DNA of 64,000 bases, from assembly GCF_035510375.1 (NCBI RefSeq), contig NZ_DATKHG010000032.1; one strand, given 5' to 3'. Below are positions 1 to 7,970 of the stretch, piece after piece. Source of the DNA: Paenibacillus_I sp035510375 (GTDB lineage Bacteria; Bacillota; Bacilli; Paenibacillales; Paenibacillaceae). Every line of letters begins with the position of its first letter. The first letter of the stretch is position 1. The translations under genes were made by a program, and so were the position numbers. The notes below the pieces were generated by a model. It made no database searches. It was not told the origin of the DNA and was given only the letters and a program-made list of their open reading frames with translations.

Positions 1-242
1 GTCCGGAGCAGCGCCCGCAGCTCCTCCGGCCCGTGGTCGACGAACACCCCGACGGTGCGGGGCGGCCGCCCGTCCGCGCAGCGCAGACGGGCGGCTTCGG
101 CAATCAGCTCCGCCGCCTGCCCGGGCGTTACCTGGCGGCGGCTTTTCGCAAAGACGAAGCCGATCTCATGGACCGGCAAGCCGTCCATTTGCCGGAGCGT
201 CGCCGCGTCGCGCAGCCCGCATATTTTGACGCGCGCGCTCAT
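1..242 (-). CDS. trpF: Phosphoribosylanthranilate isomerase, N-terminal part (cut by window edge)
   Basis: TrpF converts N-(5-phosphoribosyl)anthranilate to the carboxyphenylamino-deoxyribulose phosphate used by TrpC in cytosolic tryptophan synthesis. Only about 80 N-terminal residues are visible; the rest lies beyond base 1. The start reads MSARVKICGLR, with the family's KICG motif in the first strand, followed by GFVFAKSRRQ, typical of the second beta-alpha unit. The ATG overlaps the trpC stop codon (ATGA), which indicates translational coupling in trpE-D-C-F. The family is about 200 residues long, so roughly 40 percent is present. Confidence 0.93.
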   Translation of the reverse strand, partial: MSARVKICGLRDAATLRQMDGLPVHEIGFVFAKSRRQVTPGQAAELIAEAARLRCADGRPPRTVGVFVDHGPEELRALLR

Positions 243-1045
243 CGCTCGGCCGCCGGCGCTGCCGGTCCCATCAGCTCCAGAACCGCCTCTCCGACATCCG
301 GCTTGCGCATGAAGTGCTCGCCGATCAGCACGCCGTCTGCGCGCAACCCGCGCAGGCGCTCAATATCGCCGGGTCCGGCGATGCCGCTTTCGCTGATCAG
401 CGTAGCGTTCTCCGGCACGAGACCGATAAGCTCCTCCGTCGTTCGCAGATCGGTCACGAACGTCTTCAGGTTGCGGTTGTTGATGCCGATCAACGTGGCC
501 TTGTCCAACTCCAGCACGGTCTCCAGTTCCTCGCGGTCATGCACTTCCACCAGCACGTCCATACCGAGCGACTTCGCCAGGTCGTGATACTCGGCCATTT
601 GCCGGGAGGTCAGAATGGCGGCGATCAGCAGAATCGCGTCCGCTCCGATCAGCCTCGCTTCGTAAACCTGACGGTAATCGATCGTAAAGTCCTTGCGCAG
701 CAGCGGCACGCCGACATTCGCGCGAACTTCCGTCAAATAATCGATAGAGCCCTGGAAAAAATCCCGGTCCGTCAGCACGGATATGCAATCCGCGCCCGCC
801 CGCTCGTAGGCCAAGGCAAGCTCGACCGGATGGAAATCCGGCCGGATGAGCCCTTTGGAAGGCGACGCTTTTTTCACCTCGGCAATCAGCCCGAGCTCGC
901 GCTTCCGTCCTGCCGTCAGGGCGCGCTCGAATCCTTTCGTCGCAGGCATCCGCGCGATTTGCTTTTCGGCCTCGGCCAGCGAGAACGCCGCCGCAAGCGC
1001 GTCCGCTTCCTTGCGTTTTACCGCCACGATTTTATCAAGAAACAT
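239..1045 (-). CDS. trpC: Indole-3-glycerol-phosphate synthase
   Basis: TrpC closes the indole ring to give indole-3-glycerol phosphate, the substrate of tryptophan synthase. The 268-residue length is normal for a monofunctional TIM-barrel TrpC. Visible signatures are EVKKASPSKG near residue 57, the LLRKDF strand near 115, and late phosphate-binding segments INNRNLKTF and SESGI. The start overlaps the end of trpD by 11 nt and the stop overlaps trpF by 4 nt. Expression should follow the trp leader upstream of trpE. Confidence 0.96.
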   Translation of the reverse strand: MFLDKIVAVKRKEADALAAAFSLAEAEKQIARMPATKGFERALTAGRKRELGLIAEVKKASPSKGLIRPDFHPVELALAYERAGADCISVLTDRDFFQGSIDYLTEVRANVGVPLLRKDFTIDYRQVYEARLIGADAILLIAAILTSRQMAEYHDLAKSLGMDVLVEVHDREELETVLELDKATLIGINNRNLKTFVTDLRTTEELIGLVPENATLISESGIAGPGDIERLRGLRADGVLIGEHFMRKPDVGEAVLELMGPAAPAAER

Positions 1046-2078
1046 GACTCAACTCTCCCGTTCTGCGAATAAGCGCCTCGAGCTTGCCGCCCGCCGCGCC
1101 CGAATCGATCGTCTCCGCCGCTGCGCGAACGCCCTCCGGAAGGGAATCCGCCAGGCCGCCGACATAGATGCAGGCGCCGGCATTGGCCAATACGATATCA
1201 CGGTAGGCGCCCTTCTCCTCGCCGCGGAAAACGCGCCGGATAATGGCGGCATTCTCCGCCGCGTCGCCGCCTGCCACCTCGCCCAAAGACCGCCGCGCAA
1301 GCCCCAAATCCTCCGGCGCGATATCGAACGTATGCACCTCTCCGTCCTTCAGCTCCGAGATTTGCGTCGCATCCGAAATGCTGATCTCATCCAGGCCGTC
1401 ATGGCTGCTTACGACAAGCGCCCGCTTCAGGCCCAGCTCTCCGAGCACCGCCGCAACCGTCGATGTCCTTGAACGGTCGTACAGCCCGAGCAGCTGGCGG
1501 TCGGCGCCGGCCGGATTGGTCAGCGGGCCGAGCATGTTGAAGATCGTCCGCACGCCCAGCTCGCGGCGCGGCCCCGCGGCATATTTCATCGACGGATGGA
1601 ACAGCTGCGCAAACATGAAGCAGATGCCGATCGAATTCAGGCAGTCTCCCGCCTGCGCCGCGGTCAAATTGATGTTGACGCCGAGCGCTTCGAGCACATC
1701 CGCGCTGCCGGCCTTGCCCGACATGGCGCGGTTGCCGTGCTTCGCTACGCGCACGCCCGCCGATGCCGCGATGATCGCCGAAGCGGTCGAGATGTTGAAT
1801 TTATGAATGCCGGAGCCGCCCGTGCCGCACGTATCGAGCAGCCCATTCTGTTCGGTCACGACCCGGTTTGAAAAAGCGCGCATCACCTCGGCGAAGCCGG
1901 CGATTTCGTCCATCGTTTCACCCTTCATCCTCAGCGCCGTTATGACACCCGCGATCTGGGCCGCCGTCGCTTCCCCGCTCATGATCGTCTCCATGACGTT
2001 CCTGGCCTGCTCCCGCGACAAATCGCCGCCGCCGATCAGCCGATTCAGAGCCGTCTGCATCGTGCTTAACTCCGCCAT
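1035..2078 (-). CDS. trpD: Anthranilate phosphoribosyltransferase
   Basis: TrpD transfers phosphoribose from PRPP to anthranilate, the second step of the tryptophan branch. The 347-residue protein has the family PRPP-binding motif DTCGTGGSG near residue 83, then KHGNRAMSGKAGSADVLEA and GVRTIFNMLGPLTNP, all diagnostic of TrpD. An AGGGGG ribosome-binding site lies 9 nt before the ATG. It follows trpE by 19 nt and overlaps trpC, so it belongs to the TRAP-controlled trp operon. Confidence 0.96.
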   Translation of the reverse strand: MAELSTMQTALNRLIGGGDLSREQARNVMETIMSGEATAAQIAGVITALRMKGETMDEIAGFAEVMRAFSNRVVTEQNGLLDTCGTGGSGIHKFNISTASAIIAASAGVRVAKHGNRAMSGKAGSADVLEALGVNINLTAAQAGDCLNSIGICFMFAQLFHPSMKYAAGPRRELGVRTIFNMLGPLTNPAGADRQLLGLYDRSRTSTVAAVLGELGLKRALVVSSHDGLDEISISDATQISELKDGEVHTFDIAPEDLGLARRSLGEVAGGDAAENAAIIRRVFRGEEKGAYRDIVLANAGACIYVGGLADSLPEGVRAAAETIDSGAAGGKLEALIRRTGELSHVS

Positions 2079-2097
2079 ATCTCCGTTCCCCCTCTTC

Positions 2098-3651
2098 CTA
2101 TACGCGATGGTAATAATCCATATTCGTTACGTTGCCGGCCGAGCCGCGCGATTCGCGTGCCGGAAACATTGCTTCCGCGGCCCGGATCGCCTTGAGCGAC
2201 GCCTTCGCTTTATTGACGGTTTCCTGATATTCGCTCTCCGGCACCGAATCCCAGACGATGCCCGCGCCGGACTGCACATAAGCTTTGCCGTTCTTGAAGA
2301 CGATCGTGCGGATCGTGATGCAGGTATTCAGGCTGCCGGAAAACCCGAGATAGCCGATCGCGCCCGCGTATGCGCCGCGCGCCTCGTTCTCCAGCTCGGC
2401 GATGATCTCCATCGCCCTCAGCTTCGGCGCTCCCGACACGGTGCCGGCCGGCATGCAGGAGACGAAAGCATCGAAGAAATCCTTATCTTCCCGGAGCTTG
2501 CCCGAAACGTTGGAGACGATATGCATGACGTGCGAATATCGTTCGATCTCCATATACGCATCGCATTTGACGGTGCCGTACTCCGCGACGCGTCCGATGT
2601 CGTTGCGCCCGAGATCGACCAGCATCAAGTGCTCGGCGCGTTCCTTCTCGTCGGCCAGCAGCTCGCGTTCCAGCGCCAGATCCTCCTCCGGCGTCTCGCC
2701 TCTCGGCCGCGTGCCGGCGATCGGGCGCGTCTCCACGCGGCCGCCGTCCACCTTCACGAGCGCCTCCGGCGAGGCGCCGACGATGATCTCGTCGTCCAGC
2801 TTCAGATAATACATATAAGGCGACGGGTTCATCGTCCGCAGCACCCGGTATACATGGAGCGGATCGACGTCCGTGTCGATGCTGAACCGTTGGGACAGCA
2901 CCACCTGGAAAATGTCGCCGGCGCGGATGTATTCCTTGGCCTTCTCCACATTGGAAATGAACTGCGCCTTCGTTACGTTCGAGCGCACCTCGCCGAGCTC
3001 CGGATCGGCCGGCGGCGCCCCGCCGGCCATCAGCGGATACGGGAGCGGCTGCTGAAGCCGTTCGATCATCGCTTCGATTTTACGGCACGTCCGTTCGTAA
3101 GCCGCTTCGATGACCGAATCCGTCGCCCCTTCGGGCACGTGCACGTTGCCGATCACCTGAATCTGCTGTTTGAAATGGTCGAACACGACGACCTGATCGC
3201 AGAACACGAAATGGAGGTCGTCCATCTGCAGGTCGTCGATCCGGTGAGCCGGCAGCTTCTCGTAATATTGCAGCAGATCGTAGCCGAAAAAGCCGATCGC
3301 CCCGCCCGTAAACGGCGGAAGCCCGGGGATCGCAGGGCTGCGGTAGGCGCGCAGATGCGCCTTGAGCAGATCCAGAGGCTTTTCGCCCAGCTCCGTTACC
3401 TCTCCGCCGCGTTCGACCGTCATCCTGCCGTTCTTTCCTCGGACGATCATAAACGGATCGGTTCCGATAAAGGAATAGCGGGCCCATTTGACGCCGCCCT
3501 CCACGCTTTCGAGCAAAAATGCGCGATCCTCGCGGCATACGTGCTGGAACAGCCGGATCGGCGTCTCGGTATCCGCCATGACGTGCCGGACGATCGGAAT
3601 CAAATTATACTGCGAGGCCAAACGGACGACTTCCTTCAATTCGTTGGACAT
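2098..3651 (-). CDS. trpE: Anthranilate synthase component I
   Basis: TrpE makes anthranilate from chorismate, using ammonia supplied by a glutaminase subunit. The 517-residue chorismate-binding protein contains PIAGTRPRGET near 320, LVDLGRNDIGRV near 365, and GTVSGAPKLRAMEII near 420. No trpG is in the operon; as in B. subtilis the partner is presumably an amphibolic glutaminase (pabA/trpG) elsewhere (inference). The N-terminal half includes an LFQHV..FLLESVEGG segment typical of the feedback-regulated domain. The start ATG follows AAGGGG by 7 nt. It is the first structural gene after a 360-nt leader with a TRAP-like site. Confidence 0.96.
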   Translation of the reverse strand: MSNELKEVVRLASQYNLIPIVRHVMADTETPIRLFQHVCREDRAFLLESVEGGVKWARYSFIGTDPFMIVRGKNGRMTVERGGEVTELGEKPLDLLKAHLRAYRSPAIPGLPPFTGGAIGFFGYDLLQYYEKLPAHRIDDLQMDDLHFVFCDQVVVFDHFKQQIQVIGNVHVPEGATDSVIEAAYERTCRKIEAMIERLQQPLPYPLMAGGAPPADPELGEVRSNVTKAQFISNVEKAKEYIRAGDIFQVVLSQRFSIDTDVDPLHVYRVLRTMNPSPYMYYLKLDDEIIVGASPEALVKVDGGRVETRPIAGTRPRGETPEEDLALERELLADEKERAEHLMLVDLGRNDIGRVAEYGTVKCDAYMEIERYSHVMHIVSNVSGKLREDKDFFDAFVSCMPAGTVSGAPKLRAMEIIAELENEARGAYAGAIGYLGFSGSLNTCITIRTIVFKNGKAYVQSGAGIVWDSVPESEYQETVNKAKASLKAIRAAEAMFPARESRGSAGNVTNMDYYHRV

Positions 3652-3737
3652 GCGCGCACCCCTTTTTCTTCTCCCTGATAAGCGGCGGGATGCTTTGCGG
3701 CATACTCCGGCTGCTTCGGGACCCCGATATAAGCATT

Positions 3738-3763
3738 AAAAAAGCTCCTGCTGCCGCAGGAGC
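3738..3763 (-). terminator. Intrinsic terminator in the trpE leader (candidate attenuator)
   Basis: On the minus strand an 8-bp stem, GCTCCTGC pairing with GCAGGAGC around a GGCA loop, is followed by six U residues. It lies between the trp promoter and trpE, so it must be bypassed for trp expression. An upstream TCCTGC copy at 3784-3789 could compete for the 3' arm as an antiterminator. It sits about 135 nt downstream of the last GAG triplet, farther than in the B. subtilis trp leader. Confidence 0.75.
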
Positions 3764-3899
3764 GATAAATGCGTTGGATGATTGCAGGATAATCGAACGC
3801 CCGTGTGACCGCTTCCTACGGACTGACCCCGTATAGGACGGCACATGGCGCAAGGCACGGTTCATTCCGTCCCGGCGACCCGAATGCCGCTGCGGCGAC

Positions 3900-3969
3900 C
3901 TCGGCGGTCTAATTTCCTACTAAGCTCAGCTCGGCTCATCTCATCTAGAACGCATCTAACGCTGCTCTC
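3900..3969 (-). promoter_or_regulatory. TRAP-binding site: eleven GAG/UAG triplets in the trp leader RNA
   Basis: Read on the minus strand, GAG or TAG triplets occur at 3967-3969 (or 3965-3967), 3956-3958, 3945-3947, 3940-3942, 3935-3937, 3930-3932, 3925-3927, 3920-3922, 3917-3919, 3909-3911 and 3900-3902. Six consecutive triplets (3945 to 3920) are spaced by exactly two nucleotides, the spacing preferred by the TRAP 11-mer. Two more GAGs lie upstream at 3984 and 4000. TRAP with bound tryptophan wraps such RNA and favours termination. The mtrB gene at 14196-14423 supplies the protein. Confidence 0.85.
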
Positions 3970-4019
3970 GGCTTACCGGCCGTCTCTTACCGGCCCGGTC
4001 TCAACAAAATCCTGTATCC

Positions 4020-4049
4020 ACTATACCGCAGGCCGGCGACCGCCGTCAA
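4020..4049 (-). promoter_or_regulatory. Sigma-A promoter of the trp operon
   Basis: The minus strand has TTGACG (4044-4049), an 18-nt spacer and TATAGT (4020-4025). It lies just after the aroH stop codon. Transcription would begin near 4013 and give a leader of about 360 nt that contains the TRAP triplets and the terminator before trpE. This matches the internal trp promoter of the B. subtilis aromatic supraoperon. Confidence 0.75.
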
Positions 4050-4069
4050 CCCGTTGTACGCCGCCGGGC

Positions 4070-4438
4070 TTACGCCTTCGTCAAATCCGGACGCAGCACC
4101 TGCGCCCCTTCCAGGTATACATGGCGGATTTCATGCTGCTTCTTCTCCGTATTGACAAGCACCATCAGCCGGATGCACCGCTCTAGGCTGCCTTTGACCG
4201 GTACCTCCAGCGCGCACATCAGCGGCACAAGCTCCCATTCAGGCATCTGACGGATGGCCCGGGCCGGGAAGGTGGCGTCAAGATCGCCCGTGACCGTCAC
4301 CATCACGCTGCAAATGTCTTCCGGCACGATGCCGTTATCGGCCACGATCCCGTTCAAAAGCTCGACCGTCGCCTGCAGAATCGGCTGCTCCTCGTTCACA
4401 TCGACCGTAATGGCCCCGCGAATTCCCCTTACACTCAT
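4070..4438 (-). CDS. aroH: Chorismate mutase, AroH type
   Basis: AroH rearranges chorismate to prephenate, the entry to phenylalanine and tyrosine. The 122-residue protein is the monofunctional trimeric AroH fold and starts with the diagnostic MSVRGIRGAITVD; R7 and the later R-rich segment PARAIRQMPEWELVPLMC match the active-site region of the family. Its ATG overlaps the aroB stop codon by one base (TGATG). It is the last gene of the aroC-aroB-aroH block and the trp promoter lies immediately downstream. Confidence 0.95.
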   Translation of the reverse strand: MSVRGIRGAITVDVNEEQPILQATVELLNGIVADNGIVPEDICSVMVTVTGDLDATFPARAIRQMPEWELVPLMCALEVPVKGSLERCIRLMVLVNTEKKQHEIRHVYLEGAQVLRPDLTKA

Positions 4439-5538
4439 CAGACCTCGGTCTCCTCCTTCAGCTGCTCTAACGTCCGGCCCACCCGTTCGACGGACATATG
4501 CTTGTCGATTTCCACCCGGCCGATCGCCGTAGGAACAATGTAGACCATGCGGCCTTCCCTGAACTTCTTGTCATGCATCATGGCGTCCATCACCGCGTCC
4601 GTATCGAAATGGGACGGCAGGCGGACCGGCAATCCGCATTTGGCCAGCACCCGCTTCGTGACCTCGTATACCTCCTGCGGAGCTCCGAGCTCCACGCCGA
4701 TTCGGGCCGCGCCCACCATGCCGATGGAAATCGCTTCGCCGTGCAGCAGCTCTCCATAGCCGGCGACCGCTTCCAAGGCATGGCCGATCGTATGCCCGAG
4801 ATTCAGGATCGCGCGCAGGCCGTTCTCCCGCTCGTCCTGCGAGACCACCGCCGCTTTCACGGAGCAGCCCTTATGCAGCGCATAACCGAGCGCTTCCGGA
4901 TCGAGCGCCCTCAGCTTATCGGCGTTCCCGTCGATCCAATCGACGAAAGACGCATCCCAAATGAGGCCGTGCTTCACAACCTCGGCCAAGCCTGCGCTCA
5001 CGTCGCGCGGCGGCAGCGTCTGCAGCGTCTCCAGGTCGTATAGCACCATCTCGGGCTGATGGAAAGCGCCGATCATATTTTTGGCCAGCGGATGATTGAT
5101 CGCCACTTTGCCGCCGACGCTGCTGTCGTGCGCGAGGATGGTCGTCGGGATTTGCACAAAACGAATGCCGCGCATATATGCCGCGGCGACGTAGCCCGCC
5201 AAATCGCCCACAACGCCGCCGCCGAGCGCGACGACCGCCGAATCCCGGTCAAGCCCCGCCTGCAGGGCCGTCGTGATGACCGACTCGAAGACGGCAAGCG
5301 ACTTGGAGCCTTCGCCGGACGGCAGCGTGAGTGCGGCCGGCTGAAAGCCCGCCTCCCGCAGCGCCGCTTCGAGCGCCGGCAAATAACGAGGCCCCACGTG
5401 CTCGTCGGTCACAATCAGCATCGGCGACTTTTTGCTCAGGCCATGCTTCTCGAAATAAGAGGCGGCCTCGCGCAGGAGGCCTTCCCCGATATAGATGGGA
5501 TACGAACGCTCGCCCAGATCGACCGTCAGCTCGCGCAT
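4438..5538 (-). CDS. aroB: 3-dehydroquinate synthase
   Basis: AroB cyclises DAHP to 3-dehydroquinate, step two of the shikimate pathway, using NAD and a divalent metal. The 366-residue protein contains GGGVVGDLAGYVAA near 115, the VQIPTT and AHDSSVGGK motifs, and NLGHTIGHALE (metal-binding histidines) near 263. The reading frame extends 34 codons upstream into aroC, but the MRELTVDLGE start at 5538 overlaps the aroC stop codon (TGATG) and matches the family N-terminus, so it was preferred. Confidence 0.95.
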   Translation of the reverse strand: MRELTVDLGERSYPIYIGEGLLREAASYFEKHGLSKKSPMLIVTDEHVGPRYLPALEAALREAGFQPAALTLPSGEGSKSLAVFESVITTALQAGLDRDSAVVALGGGVVGDLAGYVAAAYMRGIRFVQIPTTILAHDSSVGGKVAINHPLAKNMIGAFHQPEMVLYDLETLQTLPPRDVSAGLAEVVKHGLIWDASFVDWIDGNADKLRALDPEALGYALHKGCSVKAAVVSQDERENGLRAILNLGHTIGHALEAVAGYGELLHGEAISIGMVGAARIGVELGAPQEVYEVTKRVLAKCGLPVRLPSHFDTDAVMDAMMHDKKFREGRMVYIVPTAIGRVEIDKHMSVERVGRTLEQLKEETEV

Positions 5539-6707
5539 CAATATTGCCCCACTTGCTGCAAGTAGTTGTTCAGGTTCGCGCGGATTTCTTCGATCGAATC
5601 GCCGCCGAACTTCTCCAGGAACGCCCGCGCCACTTCCCATGCCACGACATGCTCCATAACGACGCTCGCCGCGGGGACGGCGCAGCTGTCGGACCGCTCC
5701 ACCTGCGCGGTGAACGGCTCCTTCGTGTCGATGTCGACGCTGCGCAGCGGCTTGTAAAGCGTCGGAATCGGCTTCATGACGCCTCGCACGACGATCGGCT
5801 CCCCGTTCGTCATCCCGCCCTCGAAACCGCCCAGACGGTTGGACGCCCGGTGATAGCCGCGCTCCTCGCTGTACATGATCTCGTCGTGCACCAGCGAGCC
5901 GCGCAGCTTGGCCGCCTCGAAGCCGATCCCGATCTCGCAGCCCTTGAACGCGTTGATCGAGACGACCGCGCCCGCAATGCGGCCGTCAAGCTTGCGGTCG
6001 TACTGCACATGGCTGCCGAGACCGACCGGCACGCCTTCCACGATGCATTCGACAATGCCGCCGATCGAATCGCCTTCGGCCTTGATCTGGTCGATATGGG
6101 CCATCATCCTGGCTTCCGTCTCTTTATCGACTACCCTAACGGGAGATTCCTCCGTCAAGCGGACGAGCTCCTCGAGCGGCAGGTCGTTCGGCGGCGCTTC
6201 GACTTCCCCGATTCGGATCACCTGGCCGCCGACCCGAATGCCGAATTCGGCCAGCAATTGCCGGGCTACCGCGCCGACGGCAACGCGCGCAGCCGTTTCA
6301 CGGGCGCTGGAGCGCTCAAGCACGTTGCGCAAATCCTTCAGGTTATATTTCAGGCCGCCGTTCAGGTCGGCATGACCCGGCCGCGGACGGTGAACGCGCC
6401 GTTTCTCCTCGTCGCCGCCTTCGATCGGCTCTATATTCATGACGGTCGTCCAGTGCTTCCAGTCATTGTTCTCCACGACGAGCGCGACCGGCGCGCCGGT
6501 CGTGCGGCCGTGCCGGACGCCGCCGACGATTTGCGCGGCATCCTTCTCGATCTGCATTCTTCTTCCGCGCCCGTGACCCTTCTGGCGGCGGTGAAGCTGA
6601 AAGTTCAATTCCTCGAAGTCGAGGGTAAGATTGCTGGGAAGTCCCTCAATAATGGCAGTCAGCTGGGGACCGTGGGTCTCGCCGGCCGTCAAATAACGCA
6701 AACTCAA
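5538..6707 (-). CDS. aroC: Chorismate synthase
   Basis: Chorismate synthase (called AroF in B. subtilis) eliminates phosphate from EPSP with reduced FMN, giving the precursor of tryptophan, folate and menaquinone. The 389-residue protein starts LRYLTAGETHGPQ and has GRGRRMQIEKD near 45 and HRPRPGHADLNGGLKY near 105, both family signatures. The start codon is TTG, placed 8 nt after GGAGG. It leads the aroC-aroB-aroH operon, with a sigma-A promoter 50 nt upstream. Confidence 0.96.
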   Translation of the reverse strand: MSLRYLTAGETHGPQLTAIIEGLPSNLTLDFEELNFQLHRRQKGHGRGRRMQIEKDAAQIVGGVRHGRTTGAPVALVVENNDWKHWTTVMNIEPIEGGDEEKRRVHRPRPGHADLNGGLKYNLKDLRNVLERSSARETAARVAVGAVARQLLAEFGIRVGGQVIRIGEVEAPPNDLPLEELVRLTEESPVRVVDKETEARMMAHIDQIKAEGDSIGGIVECIVEGVPVGLGSHVQYDRKLDGRIAGAVVSINAFKGCEIGIGFEAAKLRGSLVHDEIMYSEERGYHRASNRLGGFEGGMTNGEPIVVRGVMKPIPTLYKPLRSVDIDTKEPFTAQVERSDSCAVPAASVVMEHVVAWEVARAFLEKFGGDSIEEIRANLNNYLQQVGQY

Positions 6708-6757
6708 TCTGTTGTCCTCCTAAACGGCTATGTAAAATCCGCTCGCATTCTTTGCTC

Positions 6758-6786
6758 ATTATAGTATAGCGCACACGGTTTGACAA
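6758..6786 (-). promoter_or_regulatory. Sigma-A promoter of aroC-aroB-aroH
   Basis: On the minus strand TTGTCA (6781-6786) and a perfect TATAAT (6758-6763) are separated by 17 nt. The predicted start near 6751 leaves a leader of about 45 nt before the TTG start of aroC. No GAG/UAG cluster is seen in this leader, so TRAP control is not expected here. Confidence 0.75.
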
Positions 6787-6844
6787 GGAAACGGGACGGC
6801 CCGAAACGATCGGCCCCCGGCTCCGAAAAAGTGCTGCGATGCCG

Positions 6845-6896
6845 CAAAAAGGCAATCCCGTCAAGCGTGGAAAAACGCTTGAAGGATTGCCTTTGT
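6845..6896 (-). terminator. Intrinsic terminator after the small HTH-like gene
   Basis: A long hairpin on the minus strand, AAAGGCAATCC + TTCAAGCGT pairing with ACGCTTGA + GGATTGCCTTT, is followed by a U-rich stretch. It ends the cheR/6911-7078 transcript and separates it from the aroC promoter. Confidence 0.8.
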
Positions 6897-6910
6897 GCCG
6901 GATGCCGCCG

Positions 6911-7078
6911 TCAGCCGCCCACCGGCTGTTTGGTCCGGATCGCTTTCGGTTCGACGGCCATTTGGGGATCGTCGAGCAACCCGGCGATTTGCACGACGTC
7001 CATGCCGAGTATTTGCGCGCATTCCTGAATCGTGATGATCCCGCGCCGGTAGGCCGCGATCACTTTTCGCTTATCCAT
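6911..7078 (-). CDS. Small helix-turn-helix-like protein, function unknown
   Basis: A 55-residue frame starts with ATG seven nt after a GGAGG ribosome-binding site and ends 15 nt before a strong terminator, so it looks like a real gene. The protein starts MDKRKVIAAYRRG, then IITIQECAQILGMD and VQIAGLL, which resembles a short recognition-type HTH as in small DNA-binding or sigma-region-4-like modules. It ends in a polar tail (RTKQPVGG). It sits directly downstream of cheR and may be cotranscribed with it. I do not recognise the family. Confidence 0.65.
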   Translation of the reverse strand: MDKRKVIAAYRRGIITIQECAQILGMDVVQIAGLLDDPQMAVEPKAIRTKQPVGG

Positions 7079-7137
7079 CCCATACCTCCAAGTTAATGGT
7101 TATTGATAGTATTGGAGAGATCGGGAACGGCTATACA

Positions 7138-7920
7138 TCAGACCTGCTTGCGGCGGTAGAAAAAAGTCTCCGCGGTTTCCAGCCCGTACTGGGCGGGCGA
7201 GAAAATCTGCTCGGTGCTGCCGACGAACAGCAGGCCTCCGGGACGCAGCGCGTCCGAAAATTTATGATACAGCTCATGCTTCGCTTCCTCGGTAAAATAG
7301 ATCATGACGTTGCGGCACACGATCAGGTCGAAGCCTTTGTCGAACGGGCTGTGAAGCAGATTGTGCTGCTGAAAGCGGACCGAACGGATCAGCTTGTCCG
7401 AAACGGCATAATCGTCGCCGTGCTTCCGGAAATAAGCGTTGCGGTACTCCGGCGGGACGTCCTTCAGCGCGCGCTCCGGATAGACGCCCTGCATCGCCTT
7501 CTCGATCACCTTGGCGTCAAGGTCCGTGGCGAGTACGCCGGAGCGGTCGAGCACGCCGAGCTTGTCCAGAATCATCGCGATCGTATACGGTTCCTCGCCG
7601 GTGGAGCAAGCGGCGCTCCATGCTTTCAGGCGGGCGTTCGTTTTCAGCATTTCGGGAAAAAAGCGCTGCTCCAGCGCAGCCCAACGGGCAGGATTGCGCC
7701 AAAACTCCGAAACGTTGATCGTCATGCGGTCGAGAAACTCATTCATCAGCTTGCCGTCCTTGACCAGCGCATCCAGGTAGGCGGCGAACGTCATATAACC
7801 GTATTTGTTGCGCAGCGTGGTCAGCCGGCGCTTCATTTGGGCTTCTTTGTACTGCGCAAGATCGATCGCCGTCTTGTGCTTGATTTGCTTGATGAAATAA
7901 GAAAAATCCGCGTCTTCCAT
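7138..7920 (-). CDS. cheR: Chemotaxis protein methyltransferase CheR
   Basis: CheR methylates glutamates of chemoreceptors with S-adenosylmethionine, resetting the chemotaxis signal. The 260-residue protein has the all-helical N-terminal domain (DFSYFIKQIKHKTAIDL) and the Rossmann domain with TINVSEFWRNP near 68, the SAM loop SAACSTGEEPYT near 102, and CRNVMIYF near 200. GGAGGG precedes the ATG by 10 nt. Its place between ndk and aroC is the same as in B. subtilis. Confidence 0.95.
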   Translation of the reverse strand: MEDADFSYFIKQIKHKTAIDLAQYKEAQMKRRLTTLRNKYGYMTFAAYLDALVKDGKLMNEFLDRMTINVSEFWRNPARWAALEQRFFPEMLKTNARLKAWSAACSTGEEPYTIAMILDKLGVLDRSGVLATDLDAKVIEKAMQGVYPERALKDVPPEYRNAYFRKHGDDYAVSDKLIRSVRFQQHNLLHSPFDKGFDLIVCRNVMIYFTEEAKHELYHKFSDALRPGGLLFVGSTEQIFSPAQYGLETAETFFYRRKQV

Positions 7921-7970
7921 TCCGTATTTTCCCTCCGAATGCTCTACGATGGGACAGCCGGTATAGGCGG

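Noticed and set aside
1807..3678. A 623-codon plus-strand frame opposite trpD and trpE
   Set aside because: It is the complement of well-conserved genes; such long antisense frames arise from high GC. It has no family motif and no ribosome-binding site.
3738..4013. T-box leader before trpE
   Set aside because: A GAACCGTG segment near 3862 resembles the T-box core but lacks the UGG bulge, and the GAG/UAG triplets plus mtrB explain the leader better.
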